DNA from: Thamnaconus septentrionalis
Taxonomy: Eukaryota; Chordata; Actinopteri; Tetraodontiformes; Monacanthidae
Assembly: GCA_009823395.1 (NCBI GenBank)
Contig: CM020519.1
Span: 1,240,001-1,304,000, forward strand
Length of the DNA stretch: 64,000 bases
Direction of reading: 5' to 3'
This document shows, piece by piece, positions 12,601 to 26,000 of this stretch; position 1 is the first letter of the stretch; each line of letters starts with the position of its first letter. The notes under the pieces were generated by a model. That model was not told where the DNA came from. It was given only the letters and a program-made list of their open reading frames with translations, and made no database searches. The position numbers and the translations under genes are program-made.

Positions 12601-14543
12601 TGACGCCGCAGGTCTGGATGCCCCTCCCCCCCCCACCCCTTCGCCCCCTACCGTCCTCTGACTGCCCCCCGGCCCCTCCCACCCCCTGGACATTTTTCCC
12701 CTCCCACAGGTGCCTGCAGCAGCAGGAATGTGCAGTAACTTCTGGAGAGCAGAAGGTCTCGTATATCAGGCGGGCGACGGGCGGAGAAGCTGCGAGGGAC
12801 GCCGTCAATCAAAGCCCACAGCTGTTACACAACCTGCTAGCCTGCTAGCCTGTTAGCCTGCTAGCCTGCTAGCCTCTTAGCCTGTTGTACTGTTGTGTGA
12901 TTATGTTGTGTAAACAGAAACGCTACGTCCTGCTGTAACCGAGCGACTCCTGGTCCTGTTGTGTTGTGAGATCTTCTCGCTGGCTCCGCCCACTTTGTTG
13001 TTGTTGTCGTCGTTCTTCTTCTTCTTCTTCTTCTTCTTCTTCTTCTTCTTCTTCGCTGTTTCTACCACATGATGATTCTCCCGATGGTCCTCCGCCCCCT
13101 CCACCCCCCAGCGATGGGCTCTGCCCCCCCTCATCTCACCGCTATGCCCCTCCCCCCCCCCAGACTTCCAGTGCCGGACGGCGGCCAAGGCCGACCTGGT
13201 GCTGCTGGTGGACGGCTCGTGGAGCATCGGCCGCATCAACTTCAAGACCATCCGCAACTTCATCGCCCGCATGGTGGGCGTGTTCGACATCGGGCCCGAC
13301 AGAGTCCAGATCGGTTGGTGGCGTCATCATCGAAAAATAACCCCCCCCGACCCACGCCCTTTGTGACCTCACTTCCTGTTCCCCCCTGCAGGTCTGGCCC
13401 AGTACAGCGGTGACCCCAAGACGGAGTGGCACCTGAACGCCCACCCGACCCGCCAGTCACTGCTGGACGCCATCGCCAACCTGCCTTACAAAGGAGGGAA
13501 CACCATGACGGGTGAGTCGCCGCCGCCGCCGCCCTGCTGGCCAGCGGAGGGAGTGCAGCTCGCTGGGTTTCTCGCTGAGCCGCCCTCTCGCCCCCCCCTA
13601 CCTCCCTGCAGGTCTGGCCCTGAACTTCGTCTTCGAGCAGAACTTCAAGCCCAGCGTGGGGATGCGACTGGACTCGCGAAAGATCGGCGTGCTGATCACC
13701 GACGGAAAGTCCCAGGACGACATCGTGGTCAGCTCGCAGAACCTGCGGGAAAACGGCATCGAGCTCTACGCCATCGGTGAGTCGCATCCCCGACCCCCGA
13801 CTGATCCCCTCGACCCGATGCTCTCTGACGCTAACGCTAACGCTAACCCCCCCCCCCAGGCGTGAAGAACGCCGACGAGAACGAGCTGCGCTCCATCGCC
13901 TCCGACCCCGACGAAATCCACATGTACAACGTCAACGACTTCAAGTTCCTGCTGGACATCGTGGACGACCTCAGCGTCAACCTGTGCAACAGCGTCAAGG
14001 GTCCGGGTGAGCCAGCTGGGGGCGCTCTTCTCACTGTGGTGGTGGTGGGAGGGTCTTCAGGGAGTTGGTCCATATCTTCAGGGCGACTTACTGTGATGAT
14101 AATTCTGAGGATTATTATGATAATGATGGTGATTATGGGGTTATGATTGTGTTATTATCGGGTTATTACAGCAGATTACTACTTTGACATGTGACTTTCT
14201 GGGCTCGTCTGATTTGTGGTCGCTGAGTTTAGGGTGTGAAATACTTGGCGAGTTTCATCACGTCGCCCCAGCTCAGCTTCTCCTCCTCCTTCTTCTCCTT
14301 CTTCTTCTTCTTCCTCTCCTTCTCCTCCGTCTGCCGCTGCAGGCGACCCGCTGGTGGCGCCATCCAACCTGGTGACCTCCGAGGTCACCCACCAATCCTT
14401 CCGCGCCACCTGGACTCCGCCCGCCGGCACCGTCGACAACTACCGGGTCGTCTACGAGCCCGTGAGCGGAGGCCCCTCCCAGGAGGTGAGAGAGAGACTA
14501 ACCAGAGCTATGCTAACCAGCTATGCTAGGAGCTAACTGTGCT

Positions 14544-14575
<32 letters not shown>

Positions 14576-14938
14576 CTAACCAGAGCTATGCTAACCAGAG
14601 CTATGCTAACCAGAGCTATGCTAACCAGAGCTGTGCTAACCAGAGAGAGAGAGAGACTGACTAACCAGAGATGAGAGAGAGATGCTAACCAGAGCTATGC
14701 TAACCAGAGCTAGGAGCTAACTGTGCTAACTGAGAGAGAGAGAGAGACTAACCAGAGCTATGCTAACCAGAGCTAGGAGCTAACTGTGCTAACTGAGAGA
14801 GAGAGAGAGAGACTAACCAGAGCTATGCTAACCAGAGCTATGCTAACCAGAGCTAGGAGCTAACTGTGCTAACTGAGAGAGAGAGAGAGAGAGACTAACC
14901 AGAGCTATGCTAACCAGAGCTAGGAGGCTAACTGTGAT

Positions 14939-14974
<36 letters not shown>

Positions 14975-15033
14975 AACCAAAGCTATGCTAACCAGAGCTA
15001 TGCTAACCAGAGCTAGGAGGCTAACTGTGCTAA

Positions 15034-15064
<31 letters not shown>

Positions 15065-15915
15065 GCTAACCAGAGCTATGCTAACCAGAGCTATGCTAAC
15101 CAGAGCTAAGAGGCTAACTGTGATAACTGAGAGAGAGAGAGAGAGAGAGAGACTAACCAGAGCTATGCTAACCAGAGCTAGGAGGCTAACTGTGCTAACT
15201 GTGCTAACTGGTCCTCAGCTGCTGCTGGACGGCTCTGTGAGCTCCGTGGTCCTGCAGGGCCTCCAGGCTCTGACCCAGTACTCGGTCCAGGTCTACACCG
15301 TGCTGAACCAGATCAGCAGCGAACCGCTGGCGGGCACCGAGACCACCTGTGAGTTGCCCTCCCCCGACCCCGCCTCCTCCAGTAGCTTGGCTCCTCCCCC
15401 CCACTCTCCCTTCTCAATCTTCTGCTGCCCCCCCCAGTGGCCCTGCCGACGGTGACGGACCTGAAGGTGTTCGATGAGACCTCCACCACCATGAAGGTGA
15501 GGTGGGTGGAGCCAGTGGGCGGAGCCAGCGGCTACACGCTGCGCTACAGGGCCCTGAACGCGGTGCAGCCGGAGCCTGAGAAGGAGGTAAAGAGTCCCGC
15601 AGAGCGCTTCCCCGCTCGGCCTGCTGGGGGCAGCGTTGTGCTCCTTGCAGAGCGCCACAGAAAGGAGCAGGAGACGGGCTAGCGTAGCGGTAGCAGTGGG
15701 AAAAGATTAGCTCACGGCGTGAAGTCATGAGGATGATGTAAACAGAGCAGCTGGACGACCTCTAGGGGGCGGAGCCTCCCTCAAACTCTGTAATTAGAAC
15801 AGCAGAGACGAAGAAGAGAAAAAGTGATTTCATTCTTCAGGCCTCGCAGCGGAAAGTTGTGAGTCGTCGTTTTGGCTCCAGACGACGGAGAAGCTGTCAG
15901 AGGGAGAGAGAAGAC

Positions 15916-15978
<63 letters not shown>

Positions 15979-17561
15979 TAGAACTCCTGCTGCTGCTGCT
16001 GCTTCATTTTTCCCCATAGACTGCAATACAAAAATAACGTCCTTTAAAGCGGCTTCTGATTGGCTGCGTCCTGACGCGTCCGTCAGTGACCTTCTCCAGG
16101 GTCCTTCTGATTGGCCAAATAGATCATGTGACCTACAGAGGCATGCTGGGAAGTGACGCTCCTGTTTACGCAGTCGTGAGAAAGTCAAACACTTTTTCAG
16201 GATCTGCGCTGGGTGAGGAGTCTGGAGGTTGTCGCTCCCTAACTCCTCCCCTCCCTCCTCCCCTAACTCCTCCCCTCCCTCCTCTGCAGGTGCAGCTGGG
16301 AGGCGATACCACCGCCGTCCTGCTGGAGGCGCTGACCCCCGAGACCGTCTACTCCGTCACGGTCTTCGCCCTGCACGGCGAGGCCGTCAGCGAGCCGCTG
16401 GAGGGCCAAGGAACCACCCGTAGGTCGCCGCCCTCCTGGCTGAGCTGCTCACTGCAGGAGCTTGTGGCCCCCTGCTGGCCTGACAGGGACGTGCACCTTC
16501 GAGGTGCTAACCGCTCTGTCCTCCTCCTCCAGTGCCACTGCCCCCTGCTGGTGAGCTGAGGATCAGCGACGTCACCCACAGCAGCATGAAGCTCAACTGG
16601 GATGCTGCTCCTGGAGCCGTCACCAAGTACACAGTGACCTACCAGCCCGAGGACGGAGAGCCTAAAGAGGTAGAACATCTGGATGGACCCACATCTCCTG
16701 TCCCGAGGAGACGTACAGAGTGGACCTGGCTGGTGGTCCAGAGGAGGTCCAGAGGAGGTGTAGAGGAGGTCAGAGGAAGTCAGAGTTAGAAGGAGGTCTA
16801 GTGGAGGTCAGAGGAGGTACAGAGGAGGTCCAGAAGAGGTTCAGAGGAGGTCTAGAGGAGGTTCAGAGGAAGTCAGAGTTAAAAAGGAGGTCTAGTGGAG
16901 GTCAGAGGAGGTACAGAGGAGGTCCAGAAGAGGTTCAGAGGAGGTCTAGAGGAGGTTCAGAGGAAGTCAGATTAGAAGGAGGTCTAGTGGAGGTCAGAGG
17001 AGGTTCAGAGGAGGTTTGAGAAGGTCAGAGGAGGTCCAGAAGAGGGTCAGAGGAGGTCAGAGGAGATTGAGAGGAGGTTCAGAAGAGGTTAGAGGATGCC
17101 AGAAGAGATTCAGAGGAGGTCTGAGGAGGTCCGGACATTAGGGAGGATCTGAAGTTGACAGGAACAATTTTCAGAATTTTGTTGGGAACTGATGGGATGT
17201 TTAAAGAGCTTCAGGTTTGTTTTGGAGCCGTGGTGCTTGTTGTCGAGGAGGAACGTGGCGCTGGAGAGGAACGTCTATCTGGTCCAGACAGGATCTACAG
17301 CCGTGACCTTCTCCTGATGACGTCTGCTGACTCCTACACAGGACGTCTGCGTTCACTCACCTCCTCTGTCAGCGTCCATCAGTCTGGTCTGGGTCTGGTC
17401 TGGTCTAAGAGCAGCTCCAGTTCTGTGGTCTGACTGTGCTGGTCCTGGTTCTGGTTCCGGACGTCCCAGCACCACTTGATCTTCATCACAGCTGCAGTCC
17501 AGACCAGCAGCGACGCCTGCAGACACCTCAGAGAAGCAGGGTTCCTGCTGGACGGACCTGC

Positions 17562-17595
<34 letters not shown>

Positions 17596-17744
17596 GTTTC
17601 AGCTGCTCCACCTGCTCTGCTGTGACTTGAAATGGAAAAAAGTGGGCGTGATGTCTCAGCGAGTCGACATCACGTCTGAGTCCAAACAGCTTCGGCAGCT
17701 TCAGTTTATCTTTTTTATCTTGGCAAACGTCACAGCTGACAAGG

Positions 17745-17779
<35 letters not shown>

Positions 17780-19069
17780 CTGGATTTGTCTGGGTGCCTT
17801 CAGCCAGGAGGAGCTCCAGCAGGTCACATGGCCTGGCTGGGTTCCTCCTGGCTGAGGAGCCAGAGGACCTCCAGCCAGCTCCAGATGCAGCTTCAGAAAC
17901 TCCCAGAATTCTTCTGTCTCCCATCTGCTAACAAACCTCCTGAAGCGCAGCCAGGACAGCAGCCTGCCAGCTAGTGCGGCTAGCAGAGCTAGCGCCCCCT
18001 ACTGGCTGACTGCCGCCTCCTCCCTGACTCTGCTGTGGTCCTGCAGGTGGAGGTCGGTGGTGACGTCACCACGCTGGACCTGTCCAGCCTCATCTCCCAG
18101 AGTGAGTACCAGGTGTCGGTCACCCCAGGGTACCAGTCCGGACCAGGCCAGACCATGACAGGAAGTGCCATCACAGGTGAGGAGCTGCTTCCTGTTTCCT
18201 GTTTCCTGTTTCCTGTTTCAGCCTGAAGCCTCTGACCCCTGTGCTGCTCCTTCTTCTCCTCCTCCTCCTCCTCCTCCTCCTGGACAGATGTGGTTCCTGC
18301 CCCGAAGAACCTGCAGTTCTCGGAGGTGGGCCAGACCTCCTTCAGGGCCTCCTGGGACCACGGGGCCCCGGACGTGGCCCTCTACCGCATCGGCTGGTCC
18401 AAGAAGGGAGAGAACAACTACGAGTCGGTGAGTCCACCTGCTTCCTGCTGGTTTCCACAGAGAGATGAGAAGCTGCTGGAGCTGCTGGAGACACTTCTGG
18501 TCTTCAGCTGGTCAGTGCGTGAAGGTTTGACCTGTGACCTTCTAGAATGTGGGAAGAACCAGACCAACAAGTCCTGTTGTTGTTGTGGTTGCTGACCTCT
18601 GTCTTCCTGTCCCGCTCCTCCTCCTCCTCCTCCTCCTCCTCCTCCTCCTCCTCCTGCTCCCCCTGCAGGCCATCCTGGCCAACGAGGACACCAGCCACGT
18701 GCTGGAGAACCTGGACCCCGACACCGACTACGACGTGACGGTGACGGCCATCTACCCCGACGAGTCGGAGAGCGAAGACCTGCTGGGCAGCCAGCGCACC
18801 TGTAAGCACCGCCGGCCAATCAGCCGTCGCCGCCGTCGCTACTGGCGCCCGTCTGGCCCAATCAGCTCCCCGGGTGGAGCTGGTGGGAGGGGCCTGGGGG
18901 TGGGAGGGTCACTGGGGGAGGGACCTCTGACCCTGCAGTGACCAATAGTAACACTGCTCTTCTCTCTTCCAGTGCTGAAGGCTCCGGACGGTGAGCAGCT
19001 GTGCGCTTGTGTGGTGGTTGTGTGTGTTGTCGCAGACACACACTCTCTCTCTCTCCCGCCGTCGTCGTG

Positions 19070-19125
<56 letters not shown>

Positions 19126-19437
19126 CTGCAGCAGCGTCACAAGCGACAACACAGATGTTTGTTTTAATGGTTTTTTTATTTTAAAACGTTGCACAAAATA
19201 TTGACCTGATTTGACTCCGGGGTGGGAGGGGGGGTGAGGCGCTTTCTGATGATGTCATCACCATGTGAGACCACAGCGACCAACACCAAGTGATGATCAA
19301 ACAAGCTGCCTCAGCAAAATCAAACATTTTTTTTTTTTTGTTGTTTGTTTGAAAGTGAGCGCGTGCAGAACAAACAATTTCAACACAGAGTCGACACAGT
19401 TTCCACTTTGTGGTGCAACTGCAGCCAGTGTGTGTCT

Positions 19438-19473
<36 letters not shown>

Positions 19474-19519
19474 CTCCGCTCAGACTTTCCTCCGTTGCTG
19501 TTCGTGGTTGTTTATGTTC

Positions 19520-19554
<35 letters not shown>

Positions 19555-19901
19555 CATCATCATCTCGCTGTTCCATTAAACCTTCAAATGTCCGAACCGT
19601 TGCGGCTGCATGTAGCTGCTGCTGCTGCTGAGGGGGCGGAGCTCCATCACTGCTCTCAAGGTCGCCTGAAGGTCGCTCTCAAAGTCACTTTGACCTCCAA
19701 AGTCTTGTTTTTTTTTTACAAATAAAGCGGCTGAGAGAAAGTGGGCGGAGCTCCGGCCCCATTTGATCACTGACATCATCGCCCAGCTTTGCATCTTATA
19801 GGTTCTTCATCATCATCATCATCATCATCCTCATCATCATCTTCATCCTCATCGCCAACCGCTTGCAGGAAGTTCAGCTCTTCTACTTCCCGTTCACTGA
19901 C

Positions 19902-19958
<57 letters not shown>

Positions 19959-22900
19959 GCAGTGCGCCCCGAGCCTCCTCGAAACCTCAAGGTCTTCAAC
20001 GCCACCGTGTCGTCGCTGACGGCCAGGTGGGAAGCCGCCCCCGGCCCCGTCCAGCAGTACAAGGTCACCTACCAGCCAGCGGGGGGCACCGGCGAGCCGC
20101 TCACGGTGGGTTTGGCCGCCGGCCCCTCCCCTTCCCGTGGTCACATGACTGCAAGCGTGCTGTTTAGACAGAATAAACAGGCAGGAGGTGGACGTGCAGC
20201 AGTCGTTGGTTTGAAACCTCAGTCGGCCTCTAATTAGCCCCGTGATGTTGACCGGCTGCACATTGTGTTTCTGTCTGCAGCTCTTATACACAGTGATGGT
20301 ATTGTGTATTGTGTGTATTGTGGTGTTGTGGTGTGATTGAGTCAGACACACACACACGCGCACACACACACACACACACTCAGAGGCGATGGAACCCTGT
20401 TAGAAACAGGCTGCAGCGCCCCCTACAGGCCCAGCGGCACCCTGCAGGACGTCTCAGTCCAGACAGATGGGTTGTACAATGTGCCAGAGGGGCCGGAGCA
20501 GCAGCAGATGGATGGAGTGTTTTGGTGACCCACCTCAAGGGAGGGACGAATATAGTTTGCCCATGCCTGAACTAGAACCAACACCAGAACCACTCAGAAC
20601 CTTCTAAAACCACCCAGAATCACCCAGAACCACCTAGAACCACTTAGAATCATTGCAGAACAATCTAGAACCACAACAAAACCACTCAGAACCTTCTAAA
20701 ACCACCTAGAACCACCACCAGAACCACCCAGAATCACCCAGAACCACCTAGACCACCTAGAATCATTCCAGAACCGCCTAGAAACACAACAGAACCACTC
20801 AGAACCTTCTAAAACCACCTAGACCACCTAGAATCATTCCAGAACTGCCTAGAAACACAACAGAACCACTCAGAACCTTCTAAAACCACCTAGAACCACC
20901 ACCAGAACCACCCAGAATCACCCAGAACCACCTAGACCACCTAGAATCATTCCAGAACCGCCTAGAAACACAACAGAACCACTCAGAACCTTCTAAAACC
21001 ACCTAGAACCATCTAGAATCAGTCCAGAACCACCGAGAGCCTGTCCGGACCGGACTGAGGAAAAATATATTATGGGATGTGTAGAAAACGTGTTGCTTTC
21101 ATGTCAATTGAACAAAATTAACAAAGGTGTTGCAACCAAATCAGTGTCTTTGAAAAACTCATTCTGTGCGCGTTGACCTTTGTTGATGACCCTGAGTGAC
21201 CCCTGATGCTCACCCCACCCCTCCTGCTCAGGCTCAGGTGGGCGGCAGGAAGACCAACCTGCAGCTGACGGGCCTCGAACCCGACACGCCCTACACCGTC
21301 AGCGTGGTCGCCGTCTACCCCGCCGCCACCAGCGACGAGGTGACGTCTGCTGGACGAACCAGTGAGTCCTCCACCTCCACCTTTATCTTCCTCCTCTTTC
21401 ACATCCGCCTGACCTGCTGACCCTGTCTCTGCCCCTGCCCCTCCCCCTCCAGGGCCTCTGGGTGGAGTCAGGAACCTGCAGGTGCTCAACCCCACCATGA
21501 CCACCCTGAACGTGCGCTGGGAGCCGGCCGAGGGCCGCGTCAAGGAGTACCGCCTGCTCTACGGCCCGGCAGCCGGGGGGGACCGGAACACGGTAGGCCA
21601 CGCCCACTCCTGGGTAGGGGGGTGGGGCCTAGCCTAGCCTAGCTAGATTTATGTCTTTAGGAAAAGCCTACGTCTGATTAAAAGAAAGATATAAATCCAT
21701 TTTAAACCAAAGGCATAATGAACATAATTGATCTAGCCTAGCCTAGCCTAGCCTAGCCTAGCGGCCTAGCCTGACGCTGTGTTGTGGAACAGGAGACTGT
21801 GTCGGCGGGGACCAGCAGCACCCTCCTGCGAGCCCTCCAGCCTGACACGGTCTACAACGTGACCCTGGTCCCAGTCTATGCCCAGGGGGACGGCAAGGCC
21901 TCCTCAGAGACCGGCAAGACCAGTGAGTCAACACACACACACACACACACTGGCCTTCTGAGACCTGTGAGCTGACTCCAGTCCCTGTCCAGGGCCGCTG
22001 GGCGGCGTGAAGAACCTGAAGGTCAGCGACCCCACCATGACCTCCCTCAACGTCCAATGGGATGCGGCCGATGGCGCCGTGCGCCTCTACAAGGTCTTCT
22101 TCAAGCCCACGGCCGGCGGCCTGGAGGAGATGGTGAGGCTCCGCTCGGGTTCCCCTCTGACCCCTGACCCCTGACCCTAGCCCAGACTGAAGGTCGTGCC
22201 TCTGCCTACAGGAGCAGGTTCCCGCCAGCTCCACCTCCATCATCCTGAGGAACCTGCTGCCAGACACCCAGTACGCTGTGTCGGTGCTGCCGGTCTACCC
22301 AGCCAGGGAGGGGCGTCGCCAGACCGAGAACGGACAGACTCGTAGGCTCCTCCCCCTTCTCCTCCTTGCCCCCTCCTGTTCCCGTTGCTCCTTTTCTTTC
22401 CTTCCTCCTCCTCCTCGCCCTCCTTGATGGAGATGTTTGTGCCCTGCAGTTCCCCTGAGTGGAGTCAACAACATGATGGTGACCAACCCGACCATCACCA
22501 CGCTGACGGTCACCTGGAACCCTGCTGATGGAAACGTCCAGGGCTACAAGGTCATCTACGTCCCGGAGGACGGAGGCATGGAGATCGTGGTAAGAAGCTC
22601 TGCCTTCTTCTTCTGGACCTCAGCTGGACCAGGAAATCTGGTCTCCTCCTCACTGTTAGTGATCAGAGAGAAACCCACGTAATGGATGAAGGGATGGAGA
22701 TAGGTTGAGGGGTGGAGGGCTGCTCGTCCAATCAGAGGAGCTGCTGCAGGTTCTGAACTGGAGAAAAGTGTTTTTTGTGTTGCTGATGATCAGCTGCTGC
22801 TGAAGCTGGAGGTCCAAGGCTGGTTGGAGCATGTGGCTTCTCCAGCAGCAGCAGCAGGTCATGACAGTGCTGTTGTTAGTCTGTCTGTGTTTGTGTTGCT

Positions 22901-23034
22901 GGTCTGTGTGCGTCTGTGTTGTGGCTCCGTGAAAGAAAAGCAGCCATCAAAGAACTTTTGCCAGGATTTAGATGAGAAGATCCTGACCTGCTGAGACCAC
23001 ATGAGAGGATCTGAGAGGCTCTTAGAGAGAGAGA

Positions 23035-23081
<47 letters not shown>

Positions 23082-26000
23082 AGATTTCAACCACAACCAT
23101 CCTGATGTTCTCCAGCCACCTTCTCCACTAAACCTTCAGCTGTCAGCTGGGTCTTAAAGCCTGCTGCTGACTGCAGCCTGGAGGTCAAAGGTCACAGCAC
23201 CTATGTGTGTGTGTGTGTGTGTGCAGGAGCAAGTGTCGGAGAGCACCACTAAGACAGTGCTGGACAAGCTGAAGCCCGACACCCGCTACACCATCCGGGT
23301 GGTGCCGGTCTATGCTGAGGGCGACGGGCCCAGCCTGACCGACTCCGGCAAGACCAGTGAGTCCACTCCGAGGGGTCAGGGGTCAGAGGTCAGAGGGCAG
23401 CACACTCACACTCACACTCTCCCCCCCCTCCTGTCTCCTCCTGCCAGAGCCGCTGGGCTTCGCCAGGAACCTGCAGGTTCTGGATCCCACCACCAGCACG
23501 CTGAACGTCCGCTGGGACCCGGCTGATGGGAACGTCCGGGAGTACATCGTCATCTGGGTGCCGGCCAGCGGCATCGGAGAGCAGGAAGTGGTGAGGCTGA
23601 GGCTGACTGAGCAGGTCACAACTCACACGTCTCCTCCTGGAGAGAGTCAGAGGGTGGAAGCTGCTGCTGCGAGATGTTCAGAAGCTCCTGTCAGATGTTT
23701 TTGGTCGTGAGGAGCAAGATGTCCTCTTGCTGAGGGAGAGCAAGGCTAACCAGAGTCTTCAGCAGCTCCTTCTGCTGAGGACCAAAACATCTGGCAGTAG
23801 CTCCTGAACATGTCTCAGCAGTTTCCATATTTTCCTTGGAAGCAGCAGAAGGTTTTCTTTTTAAAAAGTTTTATGACTCCTCCTCCTCCTCCTCCTCCTC
23901 CACCAGGACCAGGTCTCTGGAACCACCACCTCCACCGTCCTGAGGAACCTGGATTCAGACACTGAGTACACCGTCACCGTGGTGCCCGTCTACCCCGAGA
24001 TGGAGGGCAAGTCAATGTCTGAGAACGGAAAGACCAGTAAGTTCTGGACCAAGATGGTCAAGATTTTATCTTCTGTGAAGAAACTTTTGAGACACCCTGG
24101 CTAATTTCTCTTCTCTCAGACCCTCTGGGGGGAGTTAGGAACCTGAAGGTGGTGGATCCGACCATCAACAGCCTGACGGTCCGCTGGGACCCGGCGGTGG
24201 GGAATGTGCGCAACTACAAGGTCTTGTACAAGCCTGAAGGGGAAGACGGAGAGGAGCTGATGGTAGGAACCCGCTGAGATCCTCCTCAAGTCACTGACGA
24301 CCCTGGTGGTCCTGACCTCCTGCTACTGCTGTTGTTGCTGCCCAAACAGGAGGAGGTGTCAGGAGGCACGACCAGCACCATCCTGAGTAACCTGGAGCCC
24401 GACAAGGTCTACAGCGTGGCCGTGGTCCCGGTCTACCCGGATGTGGAGGGAATCCGGGAGCAGGAGAAGGGGAAAACCAGTGAGTCACGTCTACCTTCAC
24501 CTCCAGGGTCTCCAGACCTACCGAGTCCTGCACCAGGTTTCATCACCACTGAGTGGACTGGGAGCACTGGTGACGAGCTGCAGACAGTCTGGAACCTTCT
24601 GCTGAGGAACATGTGTTCCTCGTGCTGGATGGCAGTAAAAATGCCATAAGGTTGAGACGAGCTCAGCTCCATCTGGAGGTGCAGCTGCACTTCCAGTTCC
24701 CCACCTGAAGCCGGAGCTGCAGCAGTCACACAGCTCCGGCTTGGCTCCAGGGGGTCACCTGACGTTGGTCTGATGTCTTTCAGAGCCGCTGGGTGGAGTC
24801 AAGAACCTGCAGGTCACCGACCCCACCACCAACTCCCTGCGGGTCAACTGGGAGGCTGCTGAGGGCGACGTCCGACACTACAACATCCTCTATGTGCCGG
24901 CGGCCGGAGGGACGGAGAGCGTGGTGGGTCTCCTGGTCACCAACAACGATATTCCACCTGGTCCTCACTCACCTGGTCCTCACTCTGCCGTCTCGCTGTT
25001 CTCTCACAGACTCGGGTGCCGGGAATGTCCACCAACACTGTCCTGAGGGAACTGCAGCCCGACACCGAGTACCGAGTGACGCTGGTGCCCGTCTACCTGG
25101 ATGTGGAGGGGAAACAGGCGTCCGAGAACGGGAAGACCAGTGAGTACAGAAGAAGTCAATCAATCAATCAATCAATCAATCAACTTTTGTTTGTACAACG
25201 CTAAATCACATCCACTTTGTACAATTAGAAGAGAACCAACTGAACCCCCAGAACAAGCAGGGCGTGGCAGTGGGCGGGGAAAACTGCCCTGTAGGGCTCA
25301 TCTGCTTTGTCTGGTCGGGGTGAAAAGAAAAGAGATAGAAGAAGTCAGAGAGTCAGACAGGCCAAAGTGAGTTGCAGGGAAGTTGCAGGAGGTGGGGGTG
25401 CAGTGGTAGAAACAGGAAGTGGAGGTGCAGAAAGAGGCCAGAGGCCAGCAGATGTTTCCTTCCTGCTGTGAAGCTGCCTGAAGCTCTGGCAGGATGCTGC
25501 AGGTGCACCTTGACCCTGGTGACTGAAGGTCTCCCTGCTGTTCTCTGCAGAGGCTCTGGGTGGAGTCAAGAACCTGGAGGTCAGCGACCCCACCACCAGC
25601 TCCCTGAAGGTCCGCTGGGAGGCGGCCGAGGGCAACGTCCGCCAGTACCGCATCTTCTACGTCCCGGCCAGCGGGGGCGCCGAGGACATGGTAACCTTCC
25701 AGAACCTCTTGTCTGCATGAGAAGTTCAATTGTCTCACTGGTCAGAGAGGAACCAGAGCTCACCGCTATGGTGTGTGTGTGTGTGTGTGTGAGCAGGAGC
25801 AGGTGTCAGGAGGCACCACCAGCACCGTCCTGAAGAATCTGCTGCCAGACACCAGCTACAAGGTGACGGTGGTTCCAGTCTACCCAGAGGGAGAAGGTCT
25901 TCGGCAGTCGGACGAGGGACAGACCCGTAAGTCAACCTCCACACCCTCACACACGTCCTCCAGCAGGCCAGGATAAAACCAGGCTCTCCTGGTGATGGAC

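Noticed and set aside
20571..21045. CRISPR-like regular repeats
   Set aside because: This is a eukaryotic minisatellite with no unique spacers of constant size; the same applies to 14486-15218.
21231..21238. Alternative acceptor at 21236-21237 for the FN3-12 second exon
   Set aside because: It would shorten the exon by two codons; the upstream AG keeps the 130-bp length shared by the neighbouring units.
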